Shown piece by piece: positions 7,128 to 14,719 of a stretch of DNA of 46,429 bases. Source of the DNA: Streptomyces griseosporeus. GTDB taxonomy: Bacteria; Actinomycetota; Actinomycetes; Streptomycetales; Streptomycetaceae. Under the pieces are notes generated by a model, which saw only the letters and a program-made list of their open reading frames with translations, had not been told where the DNA came from and searched no databases. The stretch spans positions 1 through 46,429 of the forward strand of contig NZ_BNBR01000011.1 of assembly GCF_014656055.1 (NCBI RefSeq). The letters are read 5' to 3'. How positions within the stretch are numbered: the stretch's first letter is position 1; each line of letters begins with the position of its first letter. The translations under genes and the position numbers were made by a program.

Positions 7128-7805
7128 ATGCCTGAACCGCCTACGTCGAATTACGGACTCGCAAAACCTGAACCGACGGATTCAATGTCAGCAGTCGATA
7201 CTTGGTTCAATCCGAACTGGGATAAAATTGTCGACATTCCCGCTCCCCCGTCCGGCACAACTTTGCCATCCTCAGGAAGCTACAACATTGGTGACCGCTT
7301 CTATAAGAGCGACACCCAATCTATTTATCTCCTCGTGGTAAAAGATGCTAACTGGGGTTGGCATTGGCGCCCCATTCATGACGGCATTTCACCATGGAAA
7401 GTTGTACCGACGACTTGCCTCAATGATGGCACGTGGTCACTCAATCCAACCGGCTCAAACCCTTTCGCCATCGCCTATGACAACAAGGGTAAAGTTTTCT
7501 GGCGTGGCGTAATCGGACCAACTTCGGGAAACTTTGCACGAAACACTTCACTGCCCGTGCTCAAACCACTCCCGCAAGGTTTGCTACCTCGACAGAAAGC
7601 TGTTTTCATGCTGGGGCATGAACCTATATCCGTCGGGACGGACGGCACGAACACAAACTCTTACCAGGGTGCGCGCATTTACATCCCAGAGAACACAACT
7701 GAAAATCCCACTGTGCGCGGATTTGGTGGAACCGCAGACTTTAATCGAATTTACCTGGGTGGAATTCAATACGCTGCCGGAACCGGCAAATATACGGATC
7801 CGTGA
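7128..7805 (+). CDS. Tail fibre/spike-like protein 3
   Basis: ATG at 7128 immediately after the previous stop; 225 aa. The N-terminus has NYGLAKPEPTDSMSAVDTWF followed by NPNWDKIVDIPAPP, the clearest copy of the shared anchor. Residues about 45-80 resemble a small carbohydrate-binding-like insert (SGSYNIGDRFYKSDTQSIYL, WGWHWRPI). The C-terminal half is beta-rich with repeated Gly/Asn/Thr. Last of the fibre trio and followed by a structured intergenic RNA and then terL. Confidence 0.72.
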   Translation: MPEPPTSNYGLAKPEPTDSMSAVDTWFNPNWDKIVDIPAPPSGTTLPSSGSYNIGDRFYKSDTQSIYLLVVKDANWGWHWRPIHDGISPWKVVPTTCLNDGTWSLNPTGSNPFAIAYDNKGKVFWRGVIGPTSGNFARNTSLPVLKPLPQGLLPRQKAVFMLGHEPISVGTDGTNTNSYQGARIYIPENTTENPTVRGFGGTADFNRIYLGGIQYAAGTGKYTDP

Positions 7806-7826
7806 GAAAAGTTTGAACTCGACCGA

Positions 7827-7945
7827 TTGACGCGGGGCGTAGCAATGTAGGCTGGGGCTGCCGGACAGGTTTCTGGAGCGACGTAGGAGCGGAGGGGCCT
7901 GGCCGGTAGTGCCTGCCGTATTGCGGAGCTAGGGACCCGCGTCAA
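7827..7945 (+). ncRNA. Candidate structured RNA upstream of terL
   Basis: The 180-base gap folds into one nested rod: TTGACGCGGG (7827-7836) pairs perfectly with CCCGCGTCAA (7936-7945); inside, GCAAT pairs with ATTGC, then GGC-CCGG with CCGG-GCC, then CAGG with CCTG. The segment is G-rich and has no open frame. It ends about 40 bases before the terL start. It may be a cis-regulatory leader, a processing site or a trans-acting RNA (phi29 uses a packaging RNA, but this is not similar to it by eye). Confidence 0.5.
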
Positions 7946-7985
7946 ATGGGCGAGTTTAAAGTTTTCGAACTTTAAAAAGGAGGAT

Positions 7986-9515
7986 ATGCCGCCTCGAAAG
8001 AAGATTACTTCTATCCAGGATGCATTTCGAGATCTAGGTGAAAATCTTGCGCGTGTTGCTGATTTCCCAGATATCAATTCCTACGTACCTCATTCCAAGC
8101 AAAGAAAGTTTCATCGAAGCAGTAAACGAATCCGTCTCTACATTGGTGGAAACCGTAGTGGGAAGACTACGGGAGGAATCGTTGAAGACATTTGGTGGCT
8201 CACCAGGAGTCATCCATTCCAGCGAATTCCAGACCGACCAATTGCGGGACGAATCATCTCGGTTGACTTTCTCAATGGAATTGAGAAAATCATCAAGCCT
8301 CAACTCAAGCAATGGCTTCCACCTTCTCAGCTCAGAGGAGGCGCTTGGACAACTGCTTACGAAGCGTCTACGCGAACACTATATTTGGAAAACGGTTCCT
8401 TCGTTGAACTCATGTCCTACGATCAGGACCTCGATAAATTTGCCGGAACCTCACGAGATTTCGTGCATTTTGACGAAGAGCCGCCCGAAACAATTTACAC
8501 TGAAAATATGGCGCGCCTCATTGACCGAAAGGGTCACCTCTGGATCACAATGACGCCCGTCGAGGGCATGACGTGGATTTACGACACCATTTACGAAAAA
8601 GGTGTTCTTGGCGACCCAAACATTGATATCACTGAAGTTGACATGGCCGAGAATCCTCACCTCGACAAAACTGAGGTTGAGGAGTTTCTGAATTCACTTT
8701 CTGAGGACGAGCGAAATGCTCGTGGCTCCGGAAAGTTTGTTCAGATGGGTGGTTTGGTCTACAAGGCCTTCAATCCAAAGATTCACGTCATTGACGAAAT
8801 TGATCCGCTAGAGTTTCGCGGCCCCCAGTTCAAGCATTACATGTCACTTGATCATGGTTTCAATAACCCGACAGCGGTTCATTGGCACGCGGTCAATCCT
8901 GACAATGAAGTCATCACTTTTGACGAACATTATGAAGCGGGACGAATCATTGAGTATCATGCGGCTGTCATTCACCAGAAAAACAAAGAGCATGGGAGGC
9001 TACCAGACGTCAATATCTGTGACCCTGCCCTTGCGCAAAAGCAGGCGGTCACGGGAACGAGTATTCAAACGGAATACGCGATTCGGGGAATTGGTTTTGT
9101 TCTGGGCAATAACGACGTCCTAACCGGTGTCGCGAAAGTCAATCAGTACCTCGCATTGCGGGAAGACGGAACACCGTCCTGGCGCATAACGCGCAACTGC
9201 GCTAACCTGATTCGTGAAATCAGCAGGCTCCGATGGAAAACTTGGGCATCGAAGAAACAACAGAGTCAAAACAATCCGTACGATCAAATCCACAAGAAGG
9301 ATGACCACGCTTGCGACGAATGTCGCTACTTCTTCAGTTTTATGCCCGAGCTGAAGCAATCGGTCAAACTTCCAGAACGAACTGCGTTGCCACAAATTGG
9401 AGGCACGTCGGCTAAACTCCCGGGATTGGGTGATTGGAATACAGATCCTAATTTGAACCCGAGATTTAGCCAACCGAAAACAGATTGGCGGATTGTTCTC
9501 AATGATGACATGTAG
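7986..9515 (+). CDS. terL: Terminase large subunit
   Basis: ATG at 7986 with AAAAAGGAGG upstream; 509 aa. The N-terminal ATPase has Walker A GGNRSGKT (about 54-61) and Walker B FVHFDEEPPE (about 159-168), followed by the coupling motif WITMTPVEG. The C-terminal RNase H-like nuclease starts near YMSLDHGFNNPTA and includes further acidic residues (VITFDEHYEAG, NICDPAL). It pumps DNA into the prohead and cuts concatemers. The length is normal for the family. It lies downstream of a structured RNA and upstream of the portal cluster. Confidence 0.95.
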   Translation: MPPRKKITSIQDAFRDLGENLARVADFPDINSYVPHSKQRKFHRSSKRIRLYIGGNRSGKTTGGIVEDIWWLTRSHPFQRIPDRPIAGRIISVDFLNGIEKIIKPQLKQWLPPSQLRGGAWTTAYEASTRTLYLENGSFVELMSYDQDLDKFAGTSRDFVHFDEEPPETIYTENMARLIDRKGHLWITMTPVEGMTWIYDTIYEKGVLGDPNIDITEVDMAENPHLDKTEVEEFLNSLSEDERNARGSGKFVQMGGLVYKAFNPKIHVIDEIDPLEFRGPQFKHYMSLDHGFNNPTAVHWHAVNPDNEVITFDEHYEAGRIIEYHAAVIHQKNKEHGRLPDVNICDPALAQKQAVTGTSIQTEYAIRGIGFVLGNNDVLTGVAKVNQYLALREDGTPSWRITRNCANLIREISRLRWKTWASKKQQSQNNPYDQIHKKDDHACDECRYFFSFMPELKQSVKLPERTALPQIGGTSAKLPGLGDWNTDPNLNPRFSQPKTDWRIVLNDDM

Positions 9516-9612
9516 TTTCATCTGTCCGAGATGTGCGCGAAACGATCACGACAATTGTCACGGTCACACGCATTGTGATTGTGCTCACCGAAAGGCGGTA
9601 GAAAGTGACTGA
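9505..9612 (+). CDS. Tiny Cys/His-rich zinc-knuckle protein, 35 aa
   Basis: ATG at 9505 (or 9502, adding one Met) overlaps the end of terL in another frame and runs to TGA 9610-9612, overlapping the start of the next gene. It contains C3, CPRC (7-10), then H-D-N-C-H-G-H and THCDCAHR, giving six Cys and five His in 35 residues. This is too regular to be chance in non-coding DNA and fits a compact zinc knuckle. The frame fills the whole gap between terL and the next gene. The function is unknown; a nucleic-acid-binding or structural zinc role is possible. Confidence 0.65.
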   Translation: MTCSFICPRCARNDHDNCHGHTHCDCAHRKAVESD

Positions 9613-10042
9613 CCTCGATCCCGCAATTTGGGACAACCCCACTCTTGGTGCTGCTGCTCACAATGAGCGTCTCGACCGGCTCGAACTTCAGCAGCATGAG
9701 GATCGTGCGGCGCGACTTGAGGATCGTGAACCTCGGGAAGTTGTCGTAGACAATACTTACCCGGGTTGGACTCCTGAAGTTCAGGAGCGTACGGGAACTG
9801 TTCCCTCGAATTATCGCACGGTACACTACGCGGATGAAAACCAGAATGACGTCCCAGTTGATTCCGCCCCGTCCGAGGAAACTGCGGCCGGTCTCGCGGA
9901 CGTTAATGATTCAGAAGGAACGGAGGTTTCTGACGGCGACGTGGAAGAGAATACTTCCGAAATGTCTACCGCCGAGGAACCCTATGTTGAGTCGGATGGA
10001 ACTGATTCATCTGAGGAAGGTAATTCCACGCAGTGGACGTAA
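9605..10042 (+). CDS. Acidic low-complexity protein, 145 aa
   Basis: GTG at 9605 with AGGCGG seven bases upstream. Residues 1-50 are helical and charged (ERLDRLELQQHEDRAARLED, coiled-coil-like). Residues 50-145 are an acidic Asp/Glu/Ser/Thr tail with no Cys. Overlaps the next gene by 10 bases. Lies between terL and portal, where head-assembly accessory genes occur. No family is recognised; disorder is likely. Confidence 0.65.
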   Translation: MTDLDPAIWDNPTLGAAAHNERLDRLELQQHEDRAARLEDREPREVVVDNTYPGWTPEVQERTGTVPSNYRTVHYADENQNDVPVDSAPSEETAAGLADVNDSEGTEVSDGDVEENTSEMSTAEEPYVESDGTDSSEEGNSTQWT

Positions 10043-10812
10043 ATAACCCCGAAATCTTGGTCAGGGGAATGTATGGTGACCCCGATCGACCAATGATTAC
10101 GGAAGACAATGACGTTGATGCCCCATTCGCTGTCTCGGCGGGTGGGGCAATCCCACAGGATCTTCAGAATCTAATTCAGCAGGCAAGCGTCGATCCCGAG
10201 CCTGAGGAAACTGAATCTCCGACAGGCCCTATCGACGTCCAGAAGTTCGCTGAGGAGAATCCTAATTCTCGCTACCGGCTGACAAATGTCGCTATCCTCA
10301 ATCCTGGCGTCTGCATTGTTTGCAAGGGCGCCGGTGGGGATGGGCGACAGTTTGTAGAGTGGGGCGAAACTCAGGATTGGTATGGCGTAATTTACCTCTG
10401 CACTTTTTGCATTGGCGAAATCGCTGATCTTCTTGGTTACGGCCTGAAGTCTGATTGGGTTCTCGCAGAGCGGAATCTTCAGGAAGAAATTTCACGGGGT
10501 GACGATCGTTGGATCGAAGCTAGGGAGCAACTTCGTGCCGCCCGCCTACTTCTCAGCAACTGTCATTGCGGTAGTTCTGATCCTGACAGCAGCAATGCTT
10601 CTTCTGTTCCAATGGATGAGTCGGATCCTGAAGGAACAGACTCAGAATCTAATGACAGTGACGAATCTGGTAGCGTCGAAGGATTTGCAGACGTTTCAGA
10701 ATCTTCAGTGGACGACAACTCAGAGTTTGACGAATCAGTCACCAAACCAAAGCGACGCCGATCCAATTCCAGTGCTGGACGATCAGCAGATGGCCTTTCG
10801 TCTAGCGAATAA
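10033..10812 (+). CDS. Zinc-ribbon-like protein with acidic Ser-rich tail
   Basis: GTG at 10033; 259 aa. Residues about 90-140 hold two CxxC pairs, CIVC and CTFC, separated by about 35 residues with W-Y-G-V-I-Y before the second, a zinc ribbon type common near portal genes of actinobacteriophages. Residues about 140-175 are helical (WVLAERNLQEEISRG). The last 85 residues are Ser/Asp/Glu repeats ending in a basic patch KPKRRR. Another reading frame is open across the tail (10499-10912), so the true end could differ if a frameshift occurs. No function can be assigned beyond zinc binding. Confidence 0.7.
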   Translation: MDVNNPEILVRGMYGDPDRPMITEDNDVDAPFAVSAGGAIPQDLQNLIQQASVDPEPEETESPTGPIDVQKFAEENPNSRYRLTNVAILNPGVCIVCKGAGGDGRQFVEWGETQDWYGVIYLCTFCIGEIADLLGYGLKSDWVLAERNLQEEISRGDDRWIEAREQLRAARLLLSNCHCGSSDPDSSNASSVPMDESDPEGTDSESNDSDESGSVEGFADVSESSVDDNSEFDESVTKPKRRRSNSSAGRSADGLSSSE

Positions 10813-10912
10813 GTATCGGGAGCAAGGGATGGATCCGTCTCTTGCCTTTGCGCAGACGGATGATGAATTCCTTTCTGAATTTGGCGGTCCGGACGCTTTC
10901 CGTACCCACTGA
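10790..10912 (+). CDS. Small 40-aa ORF before portal
   Basis: ATG at 10790 lies in the +1 frame relative to the upstream zinc-ribbon gene and runs to 10912, 17 bases before portal. The peptide (MAFRLANKYREQGMDPSLAF, followed by an acidic/Phe-Gly segment) has natural composition. The same frame is open back to 10499 with a hydrophobic stretch. No good Shine-Dalgarno is visible at 10790, so it could be a re-initiated gene, the C-terminus of a longer overlapping gene, or the product of a +1 frameshift. Confidence 0.4.
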   Translation: MAFRLANKYREQGMDPSLAFAQTDDEFLSEFGGPDAFRTH

Positions 10913-10928
10913 CCTAAAAAGGAGGTGA

Positions 10929-13136
10929 ATGGCAGCAACATCTTCCGTCGTCCCCGGAGGAAACACTGAGCCTTATTCTCAGGAGCAGATTTCAGAGCTG
11001 GCGAGTCGCTCCAAGAATAAGGATTTCGAAAACCGAGTAATCGCGTGGACGAAATCCGCTCACCTCCGATGCAGGTCAATTCGACAGCAGCTTGAACGTC
11101 AGTGGTATTTGAACCTTGCATTCTACGCAGGGAAGCAAAATGTCACATTGGTACCTGTCCAGAATTCTAACGGTTCTGGTTCTAGCGTTCGTCTTTATAT
11201 CCCTCCCGCTCCCTACTATCGTGCTCGGCCTGTTATTAACCGTATCCGCCCTATCATTCGTACAGAGATTTCTCGACTGACGGCACAGAAGCCTAGCGCA
11301 ACAGTTGTGCCGTCTACGAATGAAGACAAGGATTTGGCTGCCGCTCAGGCTGGTGAGCAGATTTGGGATTCGGTCTACCGAAGCCAGAAGATTGGTTCAA
11401 AGTTCCGCCAGACAATCCTCTGGACGCTTTGCACCGGTACTGGCTTCATGAAGACCTATTGGGATCCTAACAAGAAGTCAAAGCAGTGGCAGCCAAATGC
11501 AATTCTTGGTCCCAAAACTCCGCCTGACGGTGATTTCTGCTACGAAAATGTGACCCCCTTCCATATTTTCGTGCCGGATCTCATGCAGGAAGACATTGAG
11601 GATCAGCCTTACGTCATTCAGATTCAGACGCGCAGTCCTGAATGGATTAGGCTGAACTACAAAATGAATGTCGCGCCCAACACTGTTGAGGCAAACGACA
11701 TTCTCAATGACAGCTTCCTCAATCTAGTTGGCGCCAGCGATTACAAGAACGATTCCGTTCTCTGCTACGAAGTTTGGGTTAAGCCAGGAAATGTTGAGTT
11801 CATGCCGAATGGTGGCATGTTCACAATAGTTGGCGACAAGCTGGTCCAGTTCGTTGAGGGTAATCCTTACATTCACCAGCAGTACCCATTCACTAGGGTG
11901 CCTCACATTCCCACTGGACGATTTTACGCTGACAGTGTCATTACCGACCTAGTGACAATTCAGCGTGAGTACAATCGTACGCGCGGGCAGATCACTGAGA
12001 ACAAGAATCGAATGGGGCATGAGCGACTTCTTGCCGCCAAGGGTTCAATCACAGCCAGTAAAATTACCACCGAACCGGGTCAGGTAATTGAATACAACTT
12101 GGGCTATCCTGAGCCATCTGCGCTCCCGATGCAAAATCTTCCTGCTTATGTTTTGCAGGAGCTGGATCGTCTTCTTATGGATTTCGAAGACATTTCAGGT
12201 CAGCATCAAGTTTCAAAGGGTCAAGTTCCTTCTGGCGTTACTGCCGCGACAGCAATTAACTTCCTGCAAGAGCAGGATGAATCAATGCTGTCCACAACTT
12301 ATGCTGGCGTTGAAGAAGCGTTTGAAAAGATTGGCTATCAGACGCTTTGTTACGTCAAGCAGTATTGGGATCTGCCTCGCCAGGTAAAGGTGACTGGCAA
12401 GGATGGAACTTTCAATGTCATAAGTTTCAGCGGTTCAGATCTGCGAGACAACACAGATTTGCGCGTTGAGGCTGGAAGTGCGCTCCCCACTTCAAAGGCT
12501 GCCAAGCAGGCTTTCATAATGGACCTAATGACTCAGGGCTTTGTTCCCCCAGAAAAGGGCCTTGAGCTTATGGACATGGGCGGCGTACAAAGACTCTATG
12601 ATGAAGTTCGTGTGGACTATGCGCAGGCTACTCGCGAAAATATGCGGATGGCGTCCGTAACACAGGAACAGATTTCGCAGTACGCTCAAACATTTGTCGC
12701 CAAGGATCCGCTCACTGGAATGCCTGATCCGACTCAACCTTTGGTCGATCCGAATACGGGTCAGCCTTTGGTGGACCAGGCTGGGAATCCGACAGAGCCT
12801 CCACTCATTGTGCCAGTCAATTCTTACGACGCGCACCAGGCTCACATTTCCGTCCACAACACCTATCGCAAGTCTCAGGAATTTGAACAGCTGCCTCAGG
12901 AAATCAAGGCGCTTTTTGAGCAGCACGTCAATCAGCATATGATGGCGCTCGGACAAATTCCTGGGCAGCCAGCTCCTCAAGAGGGTCAGAATGCGGTAAC
13001 ATCAGGTGGCATGGAAAGCGGTCAGGTTCCTGAAGAAATGCTTCAGGCAATTGCTGCTGGCGGACAAATGGATCCGTCTCAGCAGCAGCAACCTGGAAGA
13101 GGAATGTCTCCGGAGGGAGGTATGCCAAATGGCTAA
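10929..13136 (+). CDS. Portal protein
   Basis: ATG at 10929 with AAAGGAGGTG upstream; 735 aa. The size, the HLRCRSIRQQLERQWYLNLAFYAG start, the conserved PYYRARPVINRIRPIIRTEI segment (about 95-115), the MAFYAGKQN-type region, the central RVPHIPTGRFYADSVITDLV and the Gln-rich C-terminal arm all match podovirus/siphovirus portals of the large class. The dodecameric ring forms the DNA entry and exit vertex. The C-terminal 80 residues are Gln/Pro/Gly-rich. It is followed by three tiny genes and then the scaffold. Confidence 0.9.
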   Translation: MAATSSVVPGGNTEPYSQEQISELASRSKNKDFENRVIAWTKSAHLRCRSIRQQLERQWYLNLAFYAGKQNVTLVPVQNSNGSGSSVRLYIPPAPYYRARPVINRIRPIIRTEISRLTAQKPSATVVPSTNEDKDLAAAQAGEQIWDSVYRSQKIGSKFRQTILWTLCTGTGFMKTYWDPNKKSKQWQPNAILGPKTPPDGDFCYENVTPFHIFVPDLMQEDIEDQPYVIQIQTRSPEWIRLNYKMNVAPNTVEANDILNDSFLNLVGASDYKNDSVLCYEVWVKPGNVEFMPNGGMFTIVGDKLVQFVEGNPYIHQQYPFTRVPHIPTGRFYADSVITDLVTIQREYNRTRGQITENKNRMGHERLLAAKGSITASKITTEPGQVIEYNLGYPEPSALPMQNLPAYVLQELDRLLMDFEDISGQHQVSKGQVPSGVTAATAINFLQEQDESMLSTTYAGVEEAFEKIGYQTLCYVKQYWDLPRQVKVTGKDGTFNVISFSGSDLRDNTDLRVEAGSALPTSKAAKQAFIMDLMTQGFVPPEKGLELMDMGGVQRLYDEVRVDYAQATRENMRMASVTQEQISQYAQTFVAKDPLTGMPDPTQPLVDPNTGQPLVDQAGNPTEPPLIVPVNSYDAHQAHISVHNTYRKSQEFEQLPQEIKALFEQHVNQHMMALGQIPGQPAPQEGQNAVTSGGMESGQVPEEMLQAIAAGGQMDPSQQQQPGRGMSPEGGMPNG

Positions 13137-13386
13137 CACAATGACTCGTCCGCCGAATGTTGGTTTTGTGAACAGTCTCAAGGCTGTTGCAGACCAGGGT
13201 GGAAGCGGCTCGAATCTTTCGAACGCGAGCAATTACGTTTCCATCACTGCCCTGCGTTCTCGGCTCCAGGCCATTAATGCCGCGTACTACACGAATACGC
13301 TGCTTGACCAGATGACGGTCAACGACATGGTTTACGCCGTGCGTCTGGCAGACGACAAGACGACCGTTTCGAATTACCAGCCGTAG
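13129..13386 (+). CDS. Hypothetical 85-aa head-region protein
   Basis: ATG at 13129 overlaps the portal stop by 8 bases (ATGGCTAA) and has GGAGGGAGG upstream. The longer open frame from 13006 lies inside portal and has random composition. The protein is helical in its second half (SITALRSRLQAINAAYYTNT, then LLDQMTVNDMVYAVRLADD). The position between portal and scaffold suggests a head accessory role. No family is recognised. Confidence 0.75.
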   Translation: MANTMTRPPNVGFVNSLKAVADQGGSGSNLSNASNYVSITALRSRLQAINAAYYTNTLLDQMTVNDMVYAVRLADDKTTVSNYQP

Positions 13387-13395
13387 GAGTCTGAA

Positions 13396-13542
13396 ATGAT
13401 TACTCCTCCCAAGGGAGAAGACAAGAAGCTTCCGCCTTTCATGCAGGGCCGAAAGGCTCCGAATGAGGATGTACGAAAGGCAAAGTCTGACGCGGCGCGT
13501 CGTCGTATTCAGATGATTGCCCAGAAGAAGACGGGCAAGTAA
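13396..13542 (+). CDS. Small basic protein, 48 aa
   Basis: ATG at 13396 follows the previous stop by 9 bases, with GTAGGAG upstream; stop TAA 13540-13542. The peptide is Lys/Arg-rich with a Pro-rich N-terminus (MITPPKGEDKKLPPFMQGRK) and a basic helix (DAARRRIQMIAQKK). It fills the space between two genes, separated from the next by one base. It could bind nucleic acid or the capsid interior. The function is unknown. Confidence 0.65.
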   Translation: MITPPKGEDKKLPPFMQGRKAPNEDVRKAKSDAARRRIQMIAQKKTGK

Positions 13543-13543
13543 T

Positions 13544-13795
13544 ATGCACCAGTCGCATGAACGAGTCACGAATGATTTTGCGTATCACCCTGCGACTGGA
13601 ATGATGGCGGAGCTTCACGATTCCGTGAGACAGAACTTTGCTTCCCTTGCTCACTGGGTTGTGGAGAATGCGCCAAGAGGATACGCTCGGGAGCAAGCAA
13701 TTATTCGTCTGCGGGAGGCAATGATGTGGACGAATGCAGCAATTGCTTGCGATAGTAATTCGAATGAAGTTGTGCCACAGTCACCGACGCAGTAA
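13544..13795 (+). CDS. Acb2/Tad1-type cyclic-nucleotide-binding protein, candidate anti-CBASS/anti-Thoeris
   Basis: ATG at 13544, one base after the previous stop (an upstream start at 13517 would overlap that gene); 83 aa. The N-terminal FAYHP (12-16) and the helical hairpin ending in LREAMMWTNAAIA (56-68) reproduce the signature of the Acb2/Tad1 hairpin domain: F-x-Y-H-P near the start, a helix, then L-x-E-A-x-x-W-x-N-A-x-I-A. Acb2 proteins form hexamers that sequester cyclic di- and trinucleotides and ADP-ribose-type signals, blocking CBASS and Thoeris. Conserved Acb2-like genes often sit among structural genes, as here between portal and scaffold. The family match is by eye; binding specificity is not predictable. 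Confidence 0.75.
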   Translation: MHQSHERVTNDFAYHPATGMMAELHDSVRQNFASLAHWVVENAPRGYAREQAIIRLREAMMWTNAAIACDSNSNEVVPQSPTQ

Positions 13796-13820
13796 TCTGT
13801 AAACGGGTCTAGGGCCCTAC

Positions 13821-13897
13821 AAGCTCTCCCGCCCACTGAAGGGACTATAAGTCTCGTCTTGGCAACCACAAAATGTGGATTCGGTGGGCGGGGGCTT
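13821..13897 (+). ncRNA. Branched RNA fold upstream of the scaffold gene
   Basis: Outer stem AAGC plus CCGCCCAC (13821-13836) pairs with GTGGGCGG plus GCTT (13884-13897). Inside are two small hairpins, GACT-ATA-AGTC and CCAC-AAAAT-GTGG. This gives a three-way junction in the 130-base gap before the scaffold start (13926). It may set scaffold/capsid expression by processing, attenuation or as a weak terminator. An embedded TATAAG (13846-13851) has no good -35. Confidence 0.5.
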
Positions 13898-13925
13898 TAG
13901 GGTACGGGCCGGAAAAGGGGAAAAG

Positions 13926-14708
13926 ATGGGCACGCCAATTGAAGGCGGAGAGGTACAGGGAACTGAGCCGACGGGTGAAAGTTCTCCAGGGCTGAATCCG
14001 GCATGGGGCGAGGCTCTGAGTGCAATTCCGGAACAGTTTCATGGGTATTTGACTCCACATTTTGAAAAGTGGGACCAGTCCGCCCAGCAGAGAATTGAAA
14101 GCGTCAATCAGCAGCTTTCGCAGTTTGAGCCTTTCAAGCCTCTGGTGGAAAATGGGATTGGCTACCAGGATGTGGAGCAGGGGCTTCAGTTGATGTACCA
14201 AATCAACACGAATCCTCAGGCTGTTTACAATGCACTCCGCGAAGCTTACGGTTTCGATCCAGTGAATGAACCCGAAGCTTCAGAAGAGGAAGAGGAAGAA
14301 AATCCTCAGACTTTTCAAGACCCGCGCGTTGACCAGCTTCAAGGCTATTTGGATGTGGTCGCTCAGACAATTGTTCAGCAGCAGGAAAGGGAAGCCGCAG
14401 CAAAGGCTGACGCTGAACTTGAGGCTGAACTAAATGCTCTGAGCAAAAAGTATCCAAACTTTGACGAACGCTACGTGCTTTCACTGGTTGCCAATGGGGC
14501 AACGATGGAAGAAGCCGCTGAAGCGTACAGTGCTCTGGTCGACAATGTCCTCCAGCAGAATCCCCGCCCATTTGCCCCCCAGGTTATGGGAACTTCTGGT
14601 GGTGGAACGGGTCTCCCTTCTCAGGCAATTGACCCTCGGCAGCTAACCGGCAAGGACACTCGTAATTTGGTTGTCCAAATGCTCAATGCCGCTAACCGCG
14701 AAAGCTAA
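13926..14708 (+). CDS. Scaffolding protein
   Basis: ATG at 13926 with GGAAAAGGGGAAAAG upstream (the open frame starts at 13875 inside the structured RNA, which is unlikely). 260 aa, very acidic, helical and Gln/Glu-rich (QQRIESVNQQLSQFEPFKPL; SEEEEEEN), Gly/Pro-rich near the end, with a short C-terminal helix that would bind coat protein. Immediately precedes the major capsid gene, the canonical scaffold position. It guides prohead assembly and is removed before or during packaging. No protease gene is seen. Confidence 0.85.
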   Translation: MGTPIEGGEVQGTEPTGESSPGLNPAWGEALSAIPEQFHGYLTPHFEKWDQSAQQRIESVNQQLSQFEPFKPLVENGIGYQDVEQGLQLMYQINTNPQAVYNALREAYGFDPVNEPEASEEEEEENPQTFQDPRVDQLQGYLDVVAQTIVQQQEREAAAKADAELEAELNALSKKYPNFDERYVLSLVANGATMEEAAEAYSALVDNVLQQNPRPFAPQVMGTSGGGTGLPSQAIDPRQLTGKDTRNLVVQMLNAANRES

Positions 14709-14719
14709 ATTGGAGGCCC

